Part shown: piece after piece, positions 53,195-62,023 of the stretch
Numbering within the stretch: the first letter of the stretch is position 1
Layout: each line of letters begins with the position of its first letter
NCBI GenBank assembly: GCA_028877215.1
Contig: JAPPFJ010000005.1
Location: forward strand, 248,001 to 312,000
Length of the DNA stretch: 64,000 nucleotides
Direction of reading: 5' to 3'
Source: Gemmatimonadota bacterium
GTDB lineage: Bacteria > Latescibacterota > UBA2968 > GCA-2709665
Program-made: the position numbers and the translations under genes
The notes under the pieces: model-generated
Told to the model about the DNA's origin: nothing
What the model saw: only the letters and a program-made list of their open reading frames with translations
Database searches by the model: none

Positions 53195-54943
53195 ATGGGC
53201 GGCATTTTCTCAAGATCCTACCGCCGCATTCAGAAATCCATAACCGAGGACCGTTGTGTGATTCTGGATGGCGGTGTCGCAACTGAATTGGATCGGATAG
53301 GCCTTCAGGATCACGCCATAAGCGATCACAGCCTCTGGGGCACCTGGGCACTGTACCATGAACCCTATAAGGTGCTGGATGTACACCGGCGATTTGTAAA
53401 GGTCGGCTGCGACGTGATTTCAACCAATACCTGGGGAATTCTCGAGGGGTCGGAGATAGGCGGGCGCGGGTGGACGGCGGACGAGGGGATATCGCATTGG
53501 ATGGATGTGGCCCGACGCGGCATCGAATTGGCTCGCCAGGCGAATCAGGAGTTGGGACGGCAAGACGAATGCGCGGTGGCCTTCAGCGTGAACGGAGACA
53601 TCGATTCGCCTCAGCGGCTGGAGCGTCTGCAACTGCTGGCAAGGGTATTCGCGGACGAACCGCCCGACCTTGTTTTGATGGAGACAATGTCAATCGTCCG
53701 GGACGAGCTCACGCTTCCGGCGATTGAAATGATGATTCAGACAGGTATTCCGGTGTGGCTGAGCTTCCGGCGCTGCCGACAGGGTCTGTGCGGGGTACAC
53801 GGACAGCATTGGGGCGGTCCGGAAGGAGATTATTTCGGCAGACTGGCCGGCCGGTTCCAGCGGATGGGGATTGACGCCCTGTTGATCAACTGTCTGCCGA
53901 TAGAACACGTACCCGGGATGATCTCGTGGCTGAGGGACTTTACTGATCTTCCACTGGGCATATACCCGAATCTTGGTCGTTACCTGGATCCCGGTTGGAA
54001 ATTCGACACATCGGTCGGGCCCCGGCGCTTTGCAATGCTGGCCGAGGCCTGGCGTGAAGAAGGGGCGAAGATCGTCGGCGGGTGCTGCGGCGTCACGCCG
54101 GATCACATTGCCGAAGCCAGGAAGGCGCTGGCGTGTACGGAGGCGGGCCGAAAGCGGGTCCAGCCGCACGCCTTCGCGCCGGCAGGGATTCGCCATGATG
54201 ATGCCGTCGTACCGCATCCATGGGTAGACGAGAGCAACAGGACACTCTTTCCGCTGCCTTTTCCCGAGATTGTGTGCGATCCGGGCGTGTTCGCTCCCAC
54301 GCAGGGCAGCTTTCTGATCTGGAAGCACCTGTTTCGAACGCGTGCCGGTCAGGGTAAACGCTGTCTGGACGTGGGGTGCGGCACCGGAATCCTGTCCGTG
54401 CAGCTCGCGTTGAACGGAGCGGAACAGGTTGTGGCCATCGACGTCCAGAAGGAAGCGGTGGGCAATACAATGACGAACGCGTTTCGAAACGGCGTGGCCG
54501 ACCGCATTTCCGGAAGGGTACTGGACCTCTATACCTATATTCCCGAAGAGAAATACGACCTGGTAATCGGCAGCCTGTATCAGATGCCGGTGGATCCCAT
54601 GAAACAGACGGCCGGGCACCGTCCCGCCGATTTCTGGGGCAGGAACCTGTTCGATCATCTGCTCTCTCTCCTTCCGGAGATGCTGGCCGATGGAGGCGTG
54701 GCCTATCTGATGCAGATTTCGGCATTGAGTCAGATTCGGACCTCAGAGTTGATTTCGGCTGCGGGGCTGGAGGCGAAGCTCCTCGACTTCAGCTTTTTTC
54801 ACTTCAGCCCGACATTCGAAGAAAATACCGACCAGATCCGGCGGGTCGCCGAGTTATCCGATGCCTTCCACCTCAATTTCGGTCGGGACAACGTGATGGT
54901 GATGTACCTGCTGGAGATCGGTCCTGGTGGAAGCAATCCCTAG
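53195..54943 (+). CDS. fusion of homocysteine S-methyltransferase-type domain and class I methyltransferase-fold domain
   Basis: This 582-residue protein has two parts. Residues 1 to about 325 are a zinc-dependent homocysteine S-methyltransferase fold (BHMT/MetH type): LDGGVATELDR at the start and the zinc ligands Cys233 (LINCLP), Cys297 and Cys298 (GGCCG). Residues about 365-582 are a Rossmann methyltransferase fold with DVGCGTGILSVQLAL and AIDVQ. In place of the NPPY of N-methyltransferases it has IGSLYQMPVDP, so the second domain's substrate is unclear. The combination is unusual. ATG 53195 follows GGAG; an upstream frame from 53066 lacks support. A repeat element begins at its stop codon. 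Confidence 0.8.
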   Translation: MGGIFSRSYRRIQKSITEDRCVILDGGVATELDRIGLQDHAISDHSLWGTWALYHEPYKVLDVHRRFVKVGCDVISTNTWGILEGSEIGGRGWTADEGISHWMDVARRGIELARQANQELGRQDECAVAFSVNGDIDSPQRLERLQLLARVFADEPPDLVLMETMSIVRDELTLPAIEMMIQTGIPVWLSFRRCRQGLCGVHGQHWGGPEGDYFGRLAGRFQRMGIDALLINCLPIEHVPGMISWLRDFTDLPLGIYPNLGRYLDPGWKFDTSVGPRRFAMLAEAWREEGAKIVGGCCGVTPDHIAEARKALACTEAGRKRVQPHAFAPAGIRHDDAVVPHPWVDESNRTLFPLPFPEIVCDPGVFAPTQGSFLIWKHLFRTRAGQGKRCLDVGCGTGILSVQLALNGAEQVVAIDVQKEAVGNTMTNAFRNGVADRISGRVLDLYTYIPEEKYDLVIGSLYQMPVDPMKQTAGHRPADFWGRNLFDHLLSLLPEMLADGGVAYLMQISALSQIRTSELISAAGLEAKLLDFSFFHFSPTFEENTDQIRRVAELSDAFHLNFGRDNVMVMYLLEIGPGGSNP

Positions 54944-55106
54944 TGTTCTGTCCCGAAAATAAGTTGCCTGAATTCGACCGCCGAGTCGCCTGTCTCGCAA
55001 GGCGCCTGAGCGCAGCCGACCTGCGTATGGTCGGCAAGCGAGGGGAACGTAGCGAGACGGGATGAATCGCCGGTCGAATGGTGAGGAATTTTTGGGACAG
55101 GACACT
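54942..55106. repeat. MITE-like palindromic repeat, copy 2 (165 bp)
   Basis: The terminal repeats are AGTGTTCTGTCCCGAAAAT (54942-54960) and the reverse complement of AGTGTCCTGTCCCAAAAAT (55088-55106), 17 of 19 identical. Similarity between the two arms continues inward to the GTCTCGC segments, so the whole element can fold into a long hairpin. It begins at the last two bases of the upstream stop codon. It is the shorter version of the copy at 41319. Confidence 0.85.
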
Positions 55107-55142
55107 GGATCGTCTTGTTCACGCCTCGCGAGAGACTGCAAT

Positions 55143-55973
55143 ATGCCCGATGGTTTCCTCAAGGGACGCGCCGCAGTTGTCACGGGCGGCGCGAGCGGAC
55201 TGGGCAGGGCCATCGCAATGCGTCTTGCGGGAAGCGGCGCCGACGTCTGTATCATGTCCCTGAGCAGCCGTCGCGTGAAGCGGGTGGAGAGCGAGGTGAA
55301 ATACTTCGCCGCCGTCGACGAGATCGAGGCGACCCGGCTGGACATCGAGGAAACAGGCGTTCGTTGCGTCGCCCTGGACGGAGACGTGTGTTCTTCAGCG
55401 GACGTGGAGGAGATGGTCGGCCTGGCCGTGCGGACCTTCGGCAGGTTGGATGTTCTGGTGAACAACGCCGCCACAAACGTAATCCATCCGATTCTCAACC
55501 ACGACGACCAATCGTGGAGGCGGGTCGTTGACGTCAACCTGTTCGGACCCTACCTGTGTACCCGGCACGCGCTGCCGCATATGATTGAAAACGGTTGGGG
55601 ACGGATCGTATCGATCGGCTCCACAAACGCACACGTCGGCACGCCCGACTACAGTGCGTACGCGGCGTCCAAGCACGGTTTGTTGGGACTCAACAGGTCT
55701 CTTGCGCTGGAAGTGGCTCCTCACGGCATCACAGCCAATACGGTCAGCCCTGCTGCAATTGAGACCCCGTCAGGTGAGATGCATCTGCAGAGGTGGGCGG
55801 ACGACCAGGGTCTTTCCCTTGAAGCCATGCGCAAGGAGGTCATGAAATCCTATCCTCAGGGGAGATTCCTGCGCCCGGAAGAAATCGCCGATCTGGTTGT
55901 CTTCCTGTGCCGGGATGAAGCGCGGGGAATCAACGGGGAGGACATAAGCGTGACAACGGGTGCGATGTACTAG
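55143..55973 (+). CDS. short-chain dehydrogenase/reductase
   Basis: This 276-residue NAD(P)-dependent oxidoreductase has the cofactor motif TGGASGLG near residue 16, LVNNAA, and the catalytic triad in order (Ser in SIGS, then YSAYAASKHG with Tyr and Lys). The C-terminus follows the FabG-like subgroup (FLRPEEIADLVVFL, then ISVTTG). The ATG at 55143 has GAGAG upstream; a longer frame begins in the repeat and is not credible. A second SDR follows within 100 bases, so the two may act on one substrate. Confidence 0.9.
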   Translation: MPDGFLKGRAAVVTGGASGLGRAIAMRLAGSGADVCIMSLSSRRVKRVESEVKYFAAVDEIEATRLDIEETGVRCVALDGDVCSSADVEEMVGLAVRTFGRLDVLVNNAATNVIHPILNHDDQSWRRVVDVNLFGPYLCTRHALPHMIENGWGRIVSIGSTNAHVGTPDYSAYAASKHGLLGLNRSLALEVAPHGITANTVSPAAIETPSGEMHLQRWADDQGLSLEAMRKEVMKSYPQGRFLRPEEIADLVVFLCRDEARGINGEDISVTTGAMY

Positions 55974-56072
55974 CCGCCCGCTGAAGAAGCCCATCCGGGC
56001 GACGGACGGAGGGGTAGCGGAACACGCCCGAGGTACTGCCTTGCCCCGGTATTCGGACAATTGGAGGTATTA

Positions 56073-56855
56073 ATGAATCTTGGGCTTAAAGGCCGCCGGG
56101 CGCTGGTGACAGGCGCGAGCAAGGGAATTGGAAAGGCAATTGCATTCGAACTCGCAGGAGAGGGCGCGGCTCTCGCGATCTGCGCCCGCGGCGCGGGCGT
56201 ACTTGAAGAAACGGCGGCGGCGCTCAGGGAGAAGACCTGCGTGGACGTATTCGCCCGTACTGCCGACGTCACGGACGGCAAGCAGGTCCAGTCGTTCGTG
56301 GAACAGGCCGCCGCGGCGCTGGGTGGCCTGGATATTCTGATAAACAACGCCGGCAGCGCGCTTCCCGGTACGTTCGAAGAGGTGGACGAGGTTCGCTGGC
56401 GCGCGGACCTCGATGTGAAGCTGTTCGCTGCCATGCGTTGCGTGCGTTCCGCGCTGCCTTATCTGAAACAGAGCACCCAGGCCCGGATTATCAACATCAA
56501 TTCCATAGTCGGACGTCAGATCGCGCCGGAGTACATCGCCAACAGCACAGACCGGGCGGCATGCCTGGCGTTCAGCAAGGGTCTCGCGGACAACCTGGCG
56601 CCATACGGTGTCCTTGTCAACAGCGTGAATCCCGGCAACGTGAAGAGTCAGGCCTGGGGAAGCACGTTGGACTATTTCGCGCCGGACGCGGAACTGGAGG
56701 AATATTACGAACAGGCCGGCCGGGAGACACCGCTGGGCAGGGTGGGGGAAGCCGTCGAGATCGCGGCCGTCGTGACTTTCCTGGCAAGCAAACGGGCAAG
56801 CTACATTACCGGAGCATCTATAGACGTCGACGGCGGGCTGGTGAGGTATATTTAG
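56073..56855 (+). CDS. SDR family protein with altered catalytic residues
   Basis: This 260-residue protein has the SDR fold: TGASKGIG near residue 14, LINNAG, and the late NSVNPG and TGASIDVDGG blocks. Counting from the active-site serine (INSIVG), the position of the catalytic tyrosine is Asn and that of the lysine is Arg (NSTDR instead of YxxxK). The serine is present. It may have a different mechanism or be a non-catalytic partner of the preceding SDR. The start follows TTGGAGG. It lies directly between the first SDR and a dimethylformamidase-like gene. Confidence 0.8.
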   Translation: MNLGLKGRRALVTGASKGIGKAIAFELAGEGAALAICARGAGVLEETAAALREKTCVDVFARTADVTDGKQVQSFVEQAAAALGGLDILINNAGSALPGTFEEVDEVRWRADLDVKLFAAMRCVRSALPYLKQSTQARIININSIVGRQIAPEYIANSTDRAACLAFSKGLADNLAPYGVLVNSVNPGNVKSQAWGSTLDYFAPDAELEEYYEQAGRETPLGRVGEAVEIAAVVTFLASKRASYITGASIDVDGGLVRYI

Positions 56856-56934
56856 GTGACTCCTGGGTACCCGCCTGTAGCGGCGCCCGAATCGGTACCG
56901 CAACTGGTAGCTCGCGCTCGCGAGGGTACGAATA

Positions 56935-59181
56935 TTGTCCAATCCTCGATTCGAGAAATCCTCGCCCGTCCCCGGTCTGGGGCTGGAAGGCTACGCCGAT
57001 GAGATTACCCTTCCGGCCGGAGCGGATGTCGCTTTCAAACTGGGCGGTCCTCCGGGTACCGTCGAGGTAAATCTTTCGCGGCTGATTCACGGCGATCCGA
57101 ATCCTGACGGTCCGGGTTACCGGGAGGAACGCGTTTCATGGGGGCAGCCTGAACGGATCGAGGTTTCCGATCAGGCAACGGATTATGGTTCGTACGTAGA
57201 AATTCCCCACTCCGATACGTTGAATCCGTCAGTCGCGTTTACCGTGGGGCTCTGGTTTCAGCCATCGCTGGGCGGCGGCGGATGGCGGGCTCTCGCCGTG
57301 AAGTGGGCGCGCGACAACCTGGGCTACGGGATTTTCTTCGCCGGCGAGCGGTTTCTGACGGCAGCCGTTTCTCACGACGGGAGGACGGCGCACTGGGCAA
57401 CTGCCAGAGAGAACATTCACGTTGGCAACTGGCAGTTCGTGGCGTTCTCGTACCGTCCCGATCCGGGCGAAATTCGTCTCTACCAGCAGGTAGGAGATAC
57501 GGCAGGTGTGATCGAAACACGATCGTCCCGCGACACCGTGAGTCTTTCGTCGAAAAGTGTCGGGAAAGGTCCCGTGTTCGCGGGCAACGCGCCGTTGCTG
57601 TTCGGGGCCTGTCAGGACCCCGATCGTAGCGGCAGCCACTGGGCTCATTTCACGGGAAAGATCGCGCACCCCGTGATTTTCGGAGCCGCGCTCGACGGCG
57701 AAGCGGTCCAGGCGCTTGCAGACGGTCAGGACCCGCTGTCACTCGGCCCCGTTATCGGATGCTGGCATCTCGGCCTGGAGGTGTCCGGCCCCCGGGTCGT
57801 CGATCTGTCTGACAACATGAACCATGGGCTTGCCGTCAATGCGCCAGGGCGTGCGGTGACGGGGCCCTTCTGGACGGGAATGCCGTCCAGGCTCTATACG
57901 GATCAGCCTGACGATTACAACGCGATTTACCTGCACGAAGACGACCTGGAAGATGCAGGGTGGCCGACGTCTTTTTCGGTTGCGGTACCGCCCGACGCGA
58001 GATCCGGCATATATACCCTGCGCGCCCGGACCGATTCGGACACGCTGTTCGTGCCGTTTGTCGTGACGTCAAAGACGCCGCGGTCCGATATGGCCTTCCT
58101 GATTCCCACGCTCACGTGGCAGGCATACGGAAGCAACCGCGCCGCGTACAGCTATACTGAAGACGGCGTCCTGGACCGTACGCTGTGCACGTACGACGTA
58201 CACAGCGACGGGTCGATGGTTCACTATTATTCGCGCCTTCAACCGACGCGGGGATGGAATCCCGGCGCGGGGTTTCAGAATTGGGGCGCGCACAACATTA
58301 CGGCGAACCTCTACCTGATCGACTGGCTGGAGGCGATGGCGTACGAATACGAGGTATTGGCGGACGAAGACCTTCACCGCGGGGGCGCCGGCCTGCTTTG
58401 CGGATACCGATGTGTGGTCATGGGCAGCCATCCCGAATACCACACCGAAGCCATGGTCGACAGCCTGTCGGCGTATGTTCGAAACGGGGGCCGCCTCGTC
58501 TATTTGGGCGGCAACGGCCTCTACTGGGTGATGTCCATCGACCCCCGGCGGCCGTACCTTCTTGAACTTCGCCGGGGCGGAGAAGGGGACTACGGACCGA
58601 CGTACGATCCCGCGCCCGGGGAGTCCCAACACAGCACCACACTGGAACTCGGAGGCCTATGGGCAAGGCGTGGGCGTCCGCCGCGCCGGACGGTCGGAGT
58701 GGAACACGCGTCGAACGCCTGGATCGAAGCCGATGAAAAACGAGGATTCCGGAGGCTTCCGTCGAGCATGGACGTCAGATACGCATGGGTGTTCGACGGC
58801 GTCGGGAAAGACGAGGTTATCGGAGACTTCGGTCTGAATCTGGGCAGCGCGGCGGGGTTTGAAATGGATGCCGTGCAGTCCTGGGCGTGGGACCGGTTCA
58901 CGCCTGAGCCCGTCGTACTTGCCCGGGCGGCGCATCCCGACTTTATCCCCGCCCGGCGCACGCACGTCTCGCCTGCCGCCGACCTGGCAATCATGGACTT
59001 TGCCGGGGGAGGCGCGGTATTTTCCGCTGGATCCGTAACCTGGACGGGCAGCCTCTCCCACAACGGATACGCGAATAACGTCTCGACGATCACCCGTAAC
59101 GTGATTCGCCGGTTTCTGGATACGCCCGACGGCCAGACCGTGCTGGAAGATCCCGGTCCAACGTCACCGGTTAGGGAATGA
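56935..59181 (+). CDS. LamG-domain protein with N,N-dimethylformamidase large-subunit-like domain
   Basis: This 748-residue protein combines two modules. The first (about residues 85-250) is a concanavalin-A/LamG fold: YVEIPHSDTLNPSVAFTVGLWFQPS, then NWQFVAFSYRPDPGEIRLY. The second (about 320-735) resembles the large (beta) subunit of N,N-dimethylformamidase: DDYNAIYLHEDDLEDAGW, then LIPTLTWQAYGSNRA, and GNGLYWVMSIDP. That subunit hydrolyses amides using an iron site. No signal peptide is seen and no small subunit follows. The TTG start at 56935 has a GAGGG site. A carbohydrate or amide substrate is possible; the formamide specificity is not shown. Confidence 0.72.
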   Translation: MSNPRFEKSSPVPGLGLEGYADEITLPAGADVAFKLGGPPGTVEVNLSRLIHGDPNPDGPGYREERVSWGQPERIEVSDQATDYGSYVEIPHSDTLNPSVAFTVGLWFQPSLGGGGWRALAVKWARDNLGYGIFFAGERFLTAAVSHDGRTAHWATARENIHVGNWQFVAFSYRPDPGEIRLYQQVGDTAGVIETRSSRDTVSLSSKSVGKGPVFAGNAPLLFGACQDPDRSGSHWAHFTGKIAHPVIFGAALDGEAVQALADGQDPLSLGPVIGCWHLGLEVSGPRVVDLSDNMNHGLAVNAPGRAVTGPFWTGMPSRLYTDQPDDYNAIYLHEDDLEDAGWPTSFSVAVPPDARSGIYTLRARTDSDTLFVPFVVTSKTPRSDMAFLIPTLTWQAYGSNRAAYSYTEDGVLDRTLCTYDVHSDGSMVHYYSRLQPTRGWNPGAGFQNWGAHNITANLYLIDWLEAMAYEYEVLADEDLHRGGAGLLCGYRCVVMGSHPEYHTEAMVDSLSAYVRNGGRLVYLGGNGLYWVMSIDPRRPYLLELRRGGEGDYGPTYDPAPGESQHSTTLELGGLWARRGRPPRRTVGVEHASNAWIEADEKRGFRRLPSSMDVRYAWVFDGVGKDEVIGDFGLNLGSAAGFEMDAVQSWAWDRFTPEPVVLARAAHPDFIPARRTHVSPAADLAIMDFAGGGAVFSAGSVTWTGSLSHNGYANNVSTITRNVIRRFLDTPDGQTVLEDPGPTSPVRE

Positions 59182-59221
59182 TTTCATTGATCAGCCGTGG
59201 ATAAACGAAAGACTCATCCCG

Positions 59222-60289
59222 ATGAACGAAAGTGCACCGAAAAACACCAGGGGCCTGTTGCAGCGGCTTGACGAAGACGCGGTGATATGCGCCGAGGGGT
59301 ACCTGTTTGAACTCGAGCGCCGGGGGTATCTGCAGGCGGGGCCATACGTGCCGGAGGTCGTACTCGAGCATCCCGATGTCGTGGCCGGGCTGCATCGCGA
59401 ATTCTGGCGGGCCGGCACCGACGTGATCGAGGCGTTTACATACTACGGGCACCGCGAAAAACTGCGCATCATCGGCAGGGAACACCTTCTGGAGCCGCTG
59501 CAGAAGAACGCGTTGTCAATCGCGCAGTCGGTCGCTGCCTCCGTCGAGGGAGAACGCCCGCTGGTTGCCGGCAACATCTGCAATACCAATATTTGGGATC
59601 CGGCCGATCGCGAAACCGATGCGCAGGTTACAGCGATGTTCGACGAGCAGGTGGCCTGGGCGGCCGAGGCGGGCGTGGATTTCATGATCGCCGAGACATT
59701 TTCCTTTTTCGGGGAGGCTGCGCTGGCGCTGGCGTCCATCAGACGCGCCGGCATGCCGGCAGTCGTCACCTTTGCACACCATCGCGAGGAAGGATTGAGG
59801 GACGGCATCCGGCTGGATGAGGCCGCAATTCGGCTTGAACAGGCAGGCGCTGACGTCGTGGGGGTGAATTGTACCAGGGGACCGCGGACCATGCTGCCCG
59901 ACGTTGAACGCATCCGGCGTTCGGTGTCCTGCCACGTGGCGGCATTGCCGGTACCGTATCGCACGACAGATGAGCAACCGACGTTTCAGTCGCTCGGGGA
60001 AACGGACTCTCACAGCTCGCCGGAGGGACGTTCTTTTCCCACGGCGCTGGATCCCTTTACATGCCACAGGTATGAGATGGCCGTGTTTGCTCGTAAGGCG
60101 TTCGAAATGGGCGTGCGGTACCTCGGCGTCTGCTGCGGAGCAGGGCCACACCACGTCAGATCGATCGCGGAAGCGTTGGGTCGGCGTCCGCCGGCCAGCA
60201 GGTATTCTCCGGATATGTCCAGGCACTACGCGCTGGGCAGCGATGCCCGGCTCAGGCGTCACAACCAGGAGTTCGTGGACAAGCTGTGA
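59222..60289 (+). CDS. homocysteine S-methyltransferase family protein (BHMT-like)
   Basis: This 355-residue zinc-dependent methyltransferase has all three zinc cysteines: Cys217 (VGVNCTRG), Cys304 and Cys305 (GVCCGAGP). The N-terminus lacks the usual DGG motif and reads ICAEGYLFELERRG. Such enzymes transfer a methyl group from betaine, S-methylmethionine or a related donor to homocysteine. Length and motif order match single-domain family members. It is the second family member in this region, alongside the fusion at 53195. Donor identity is not visible. The ribosome site is weak. Confidence 0.87.
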   Translation: MNESAPKNTRGLLQRLDEDAVICAEGYLFELERRGYLQAGPYVPEVVLEHPDVVAGLHREFWRAGTDVIEAFTYYGHREKLRIIGREHLLEPLQKNALSIAQSVAASVEGERPLVAGNICNTNIWDPADRETDAQVTAMFDEQVAWAAEAGVDFMIAETFSFFGEAALALASIRRAGMPAVVTFAHHREEGLRDGIRLDEAAIRLEQAGADVVGVNCTRGPRTMLPDVERIRRSVSCHVAALPVPYRTTDEQPTFQSLGETDSHSSPEGRSFPTALDPFTCHRYEMAVFARKAFEMGVRYLGVCCGAGPHHVRSIAEALGRRPPASRYSPDMSRHYALGSDARLRRHNQEFVDKL

Positions 60290-60377
60290 GGAGCCCGGCG
60301 GCCGGTTCCAGCCCGTAATGGCGTGATTTTCCGGACGACGCAGCGAATCCGGGAATCGACCAGGAGCCCGAGAGTCC

Positions 60378-61979
60378 ATGCGATCCTGTGCGGCCGCAAT
60401 CGCGGAAACTCTGCATGAAGGCGGGGTACGGTACGTATTCGGCCACCCCGGCGGCGAGGTCGTGGACATGATCGAGGCGCTGGAGAAGGCCGGGATCCGA
60501 TTCATACTGACCGGCCATGAGGCCGCCGCCGCCTTTATGGCCAGCACCGTCGGGCGCCTCACAGGGACGCCTGGCGTCTGTCTGGCGACGCTTGGCCCGG
60601 GCGCCTGCAATCTGGTGCTGGGCGTCGGCGCCGCGTACCTCGACAGAGACCCGATATTGGCCATATCCGCGCGCAGCCCGGTATCCCGGTCCGCGGTCAG
60701 TCAGAAGCAGAATCTGTCGCTCAATGAATTGTTCGGTCCCGTCTGCAAATGGTCGGTCGAACTGTCGAAAACAGGCGTTGGGGAAACGATAACGTCCGCT
60801 TTGAGGGTCTCGGCCGCCGCGCCGGCCGGGCCGGTATTCCTCACGATACCGAATGACGTCGCCGTGGACCTCGCGTCCCGTGGCAAGGGAGCGTCCGCGC
60901 CGGACCTGACCAGCGCGTGCCGCGGGAGTCTCGACGCGATAGCGGCGGCATTGAACAGGGCTGAACGTCCTGTGGGCATTGTGGGCGTCGCGCTTGACGC
61001 CGCGCGGGATTCCGCTGCGGTGCGCCGGTTTTTTACCGGGTCGCAGATTCCCTACGTCGTGCTGCCGCAGGCGAAGGGTATCGCCGATGAGTTCGGTCCG
61101 GGGTATCTGGGCACGGTGGCGTCTGCGGCGGGAGACGCTGTTCTCGTGAATCTGATCAGGAGGAGCGATTGCCTTCTGGGGGTGGGTTTCGATCCGGTTG
61201 AATCCGCCCAGGACTGGCATCTTCGTCAGCCGGTTTACTCTCTGGCAGGCTGCTCGATAGCGTTTGGCGACTTCATGCCGGCTTCCGAGTGTGTGGGCGA
61301 CGTCACAATTCTGCTGGATCGCCTGCTCGAAGCATATAAGACGCGCGCTTCCTGGACGGCGGCCGACTTCCGCGGCGCGAGGCAGGGTGTCGCGGATGCG
61401 ATCTGTCCAGGCACGGGTGCCGCCGCCAATGGGCTTTCCCCGTTCCATCTGGTGCGTGAGTTACACGAAACGCTGCCCGGTGAGACCATTCTTTCCGTCG
61501 ACGTCGGCGCGCACAAGATGCTGGTTTCGCAGGTCTGGCGGGCGACTTCGCCGGGGACGTTCCTGACGTCAAACGGCCTTTCCGCGATGGGGTACGGTCT
61601 GCCGTCGGCGCTGGCGGCGGCGCTCATACGGCCCGGCCGGCCGGTGGCGGGCGTATTCGGCGACGCCGGTTTCGCAATGATGGTCCAGGAACTGGAAACC
61701 GCGCGTCGGCTTGGGCTACGTCCGTTGCTGATGGTGATGTGCGACCGGTCCCTGGCAATTGTGAAGGTCGCCCAGGCCATGCGTAACATCCCGTATCGCG
61801 GCGTGGATTTCCTGCCGGTGGATTGGGCGAGGGTGGCTGAAGGCTTTGGTGCAAGGGGTGTGACCGTGACGACACTGGAGGAAATGCGGCGGACCGGAGA
61901 GGCCTGGCTGGAGAAGCCGGAGTTGACGGTCGTGGCTGCCCGGGTGGACGAGGAGCTATATACCGGAATGGAATACTAG
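60378..61979 (+). CDS. thiamine-diphosphate-dependent enzyme (acetolactate synthase-like)
   Basis: This 533-residue ThDP enzyme has the N-terminal pyrimidine-binding domain with VFGHPGGEVVDMI and the catalytic glutamate in TGHEAAAAFMA, a central Rossmann-like domain and the C-terminal ThDP domain. The metal-binding motif reads GDAGF and 24 residues later CDRS, in place of the common GDG...NN, so metal binding may differ. Possible reactions are decarboxylation of a 2-keto acid or carboligation. No regulatory subunit follows, so it is not a standard biosynthetic acetolactate synthase. The start has GGAG. It lies close upstream of a DAO-type oxidase gene. Confidence 0.82.
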   Translation: MRSCAAAIAETLHEGGVRYVFGHPGGEVVDMIEALEKAGIRFILTGHEAAAAFMASTVGRLTGTPGVCLATLGPGACNLVLGVGAAYLDRDPILAISARSPVSRSAVSQKQNLSLNELFGPVCKWSVELSKTGVGETITSALRVSAAAPAGPVFLTIPNDVAVDLASRGKGASAPDLTSACRGSLDAIAAALNRAERPVGIVGVALDAARDSAAVRRFFTGSQIPYVVLPQAKGIADEFGPGYLGTVASAAGDAVLVNLIRRSDCLLGVGFDPVESAQDWHLRQPVYSLAGCSIAFGDFMPASECVGDVTILLDRLLEAYKTRASWTAADFRGARQGVADAICPGTGAAANGLSPFHLVRELHETLPGETILSVDVGAHKMLVSQVWRATSPGTFLTSNGLSAMGYGLPSALAAALIRPGRPVAGVFGDAGFAMMVQELETARRLGLRPLLMVMCDRSLAIVKVAQAMRNIPYRGVDFLPVDWARVAEGFGARGVTVTTLEEMRRTGEAWLEKPELTVVAARVDEELYTGMEY

Positions 61980-62023
61980 TATTTTTGGCGCCGGAGCGCC
62001 GGAGACGTAAATGTGAGGCAACC

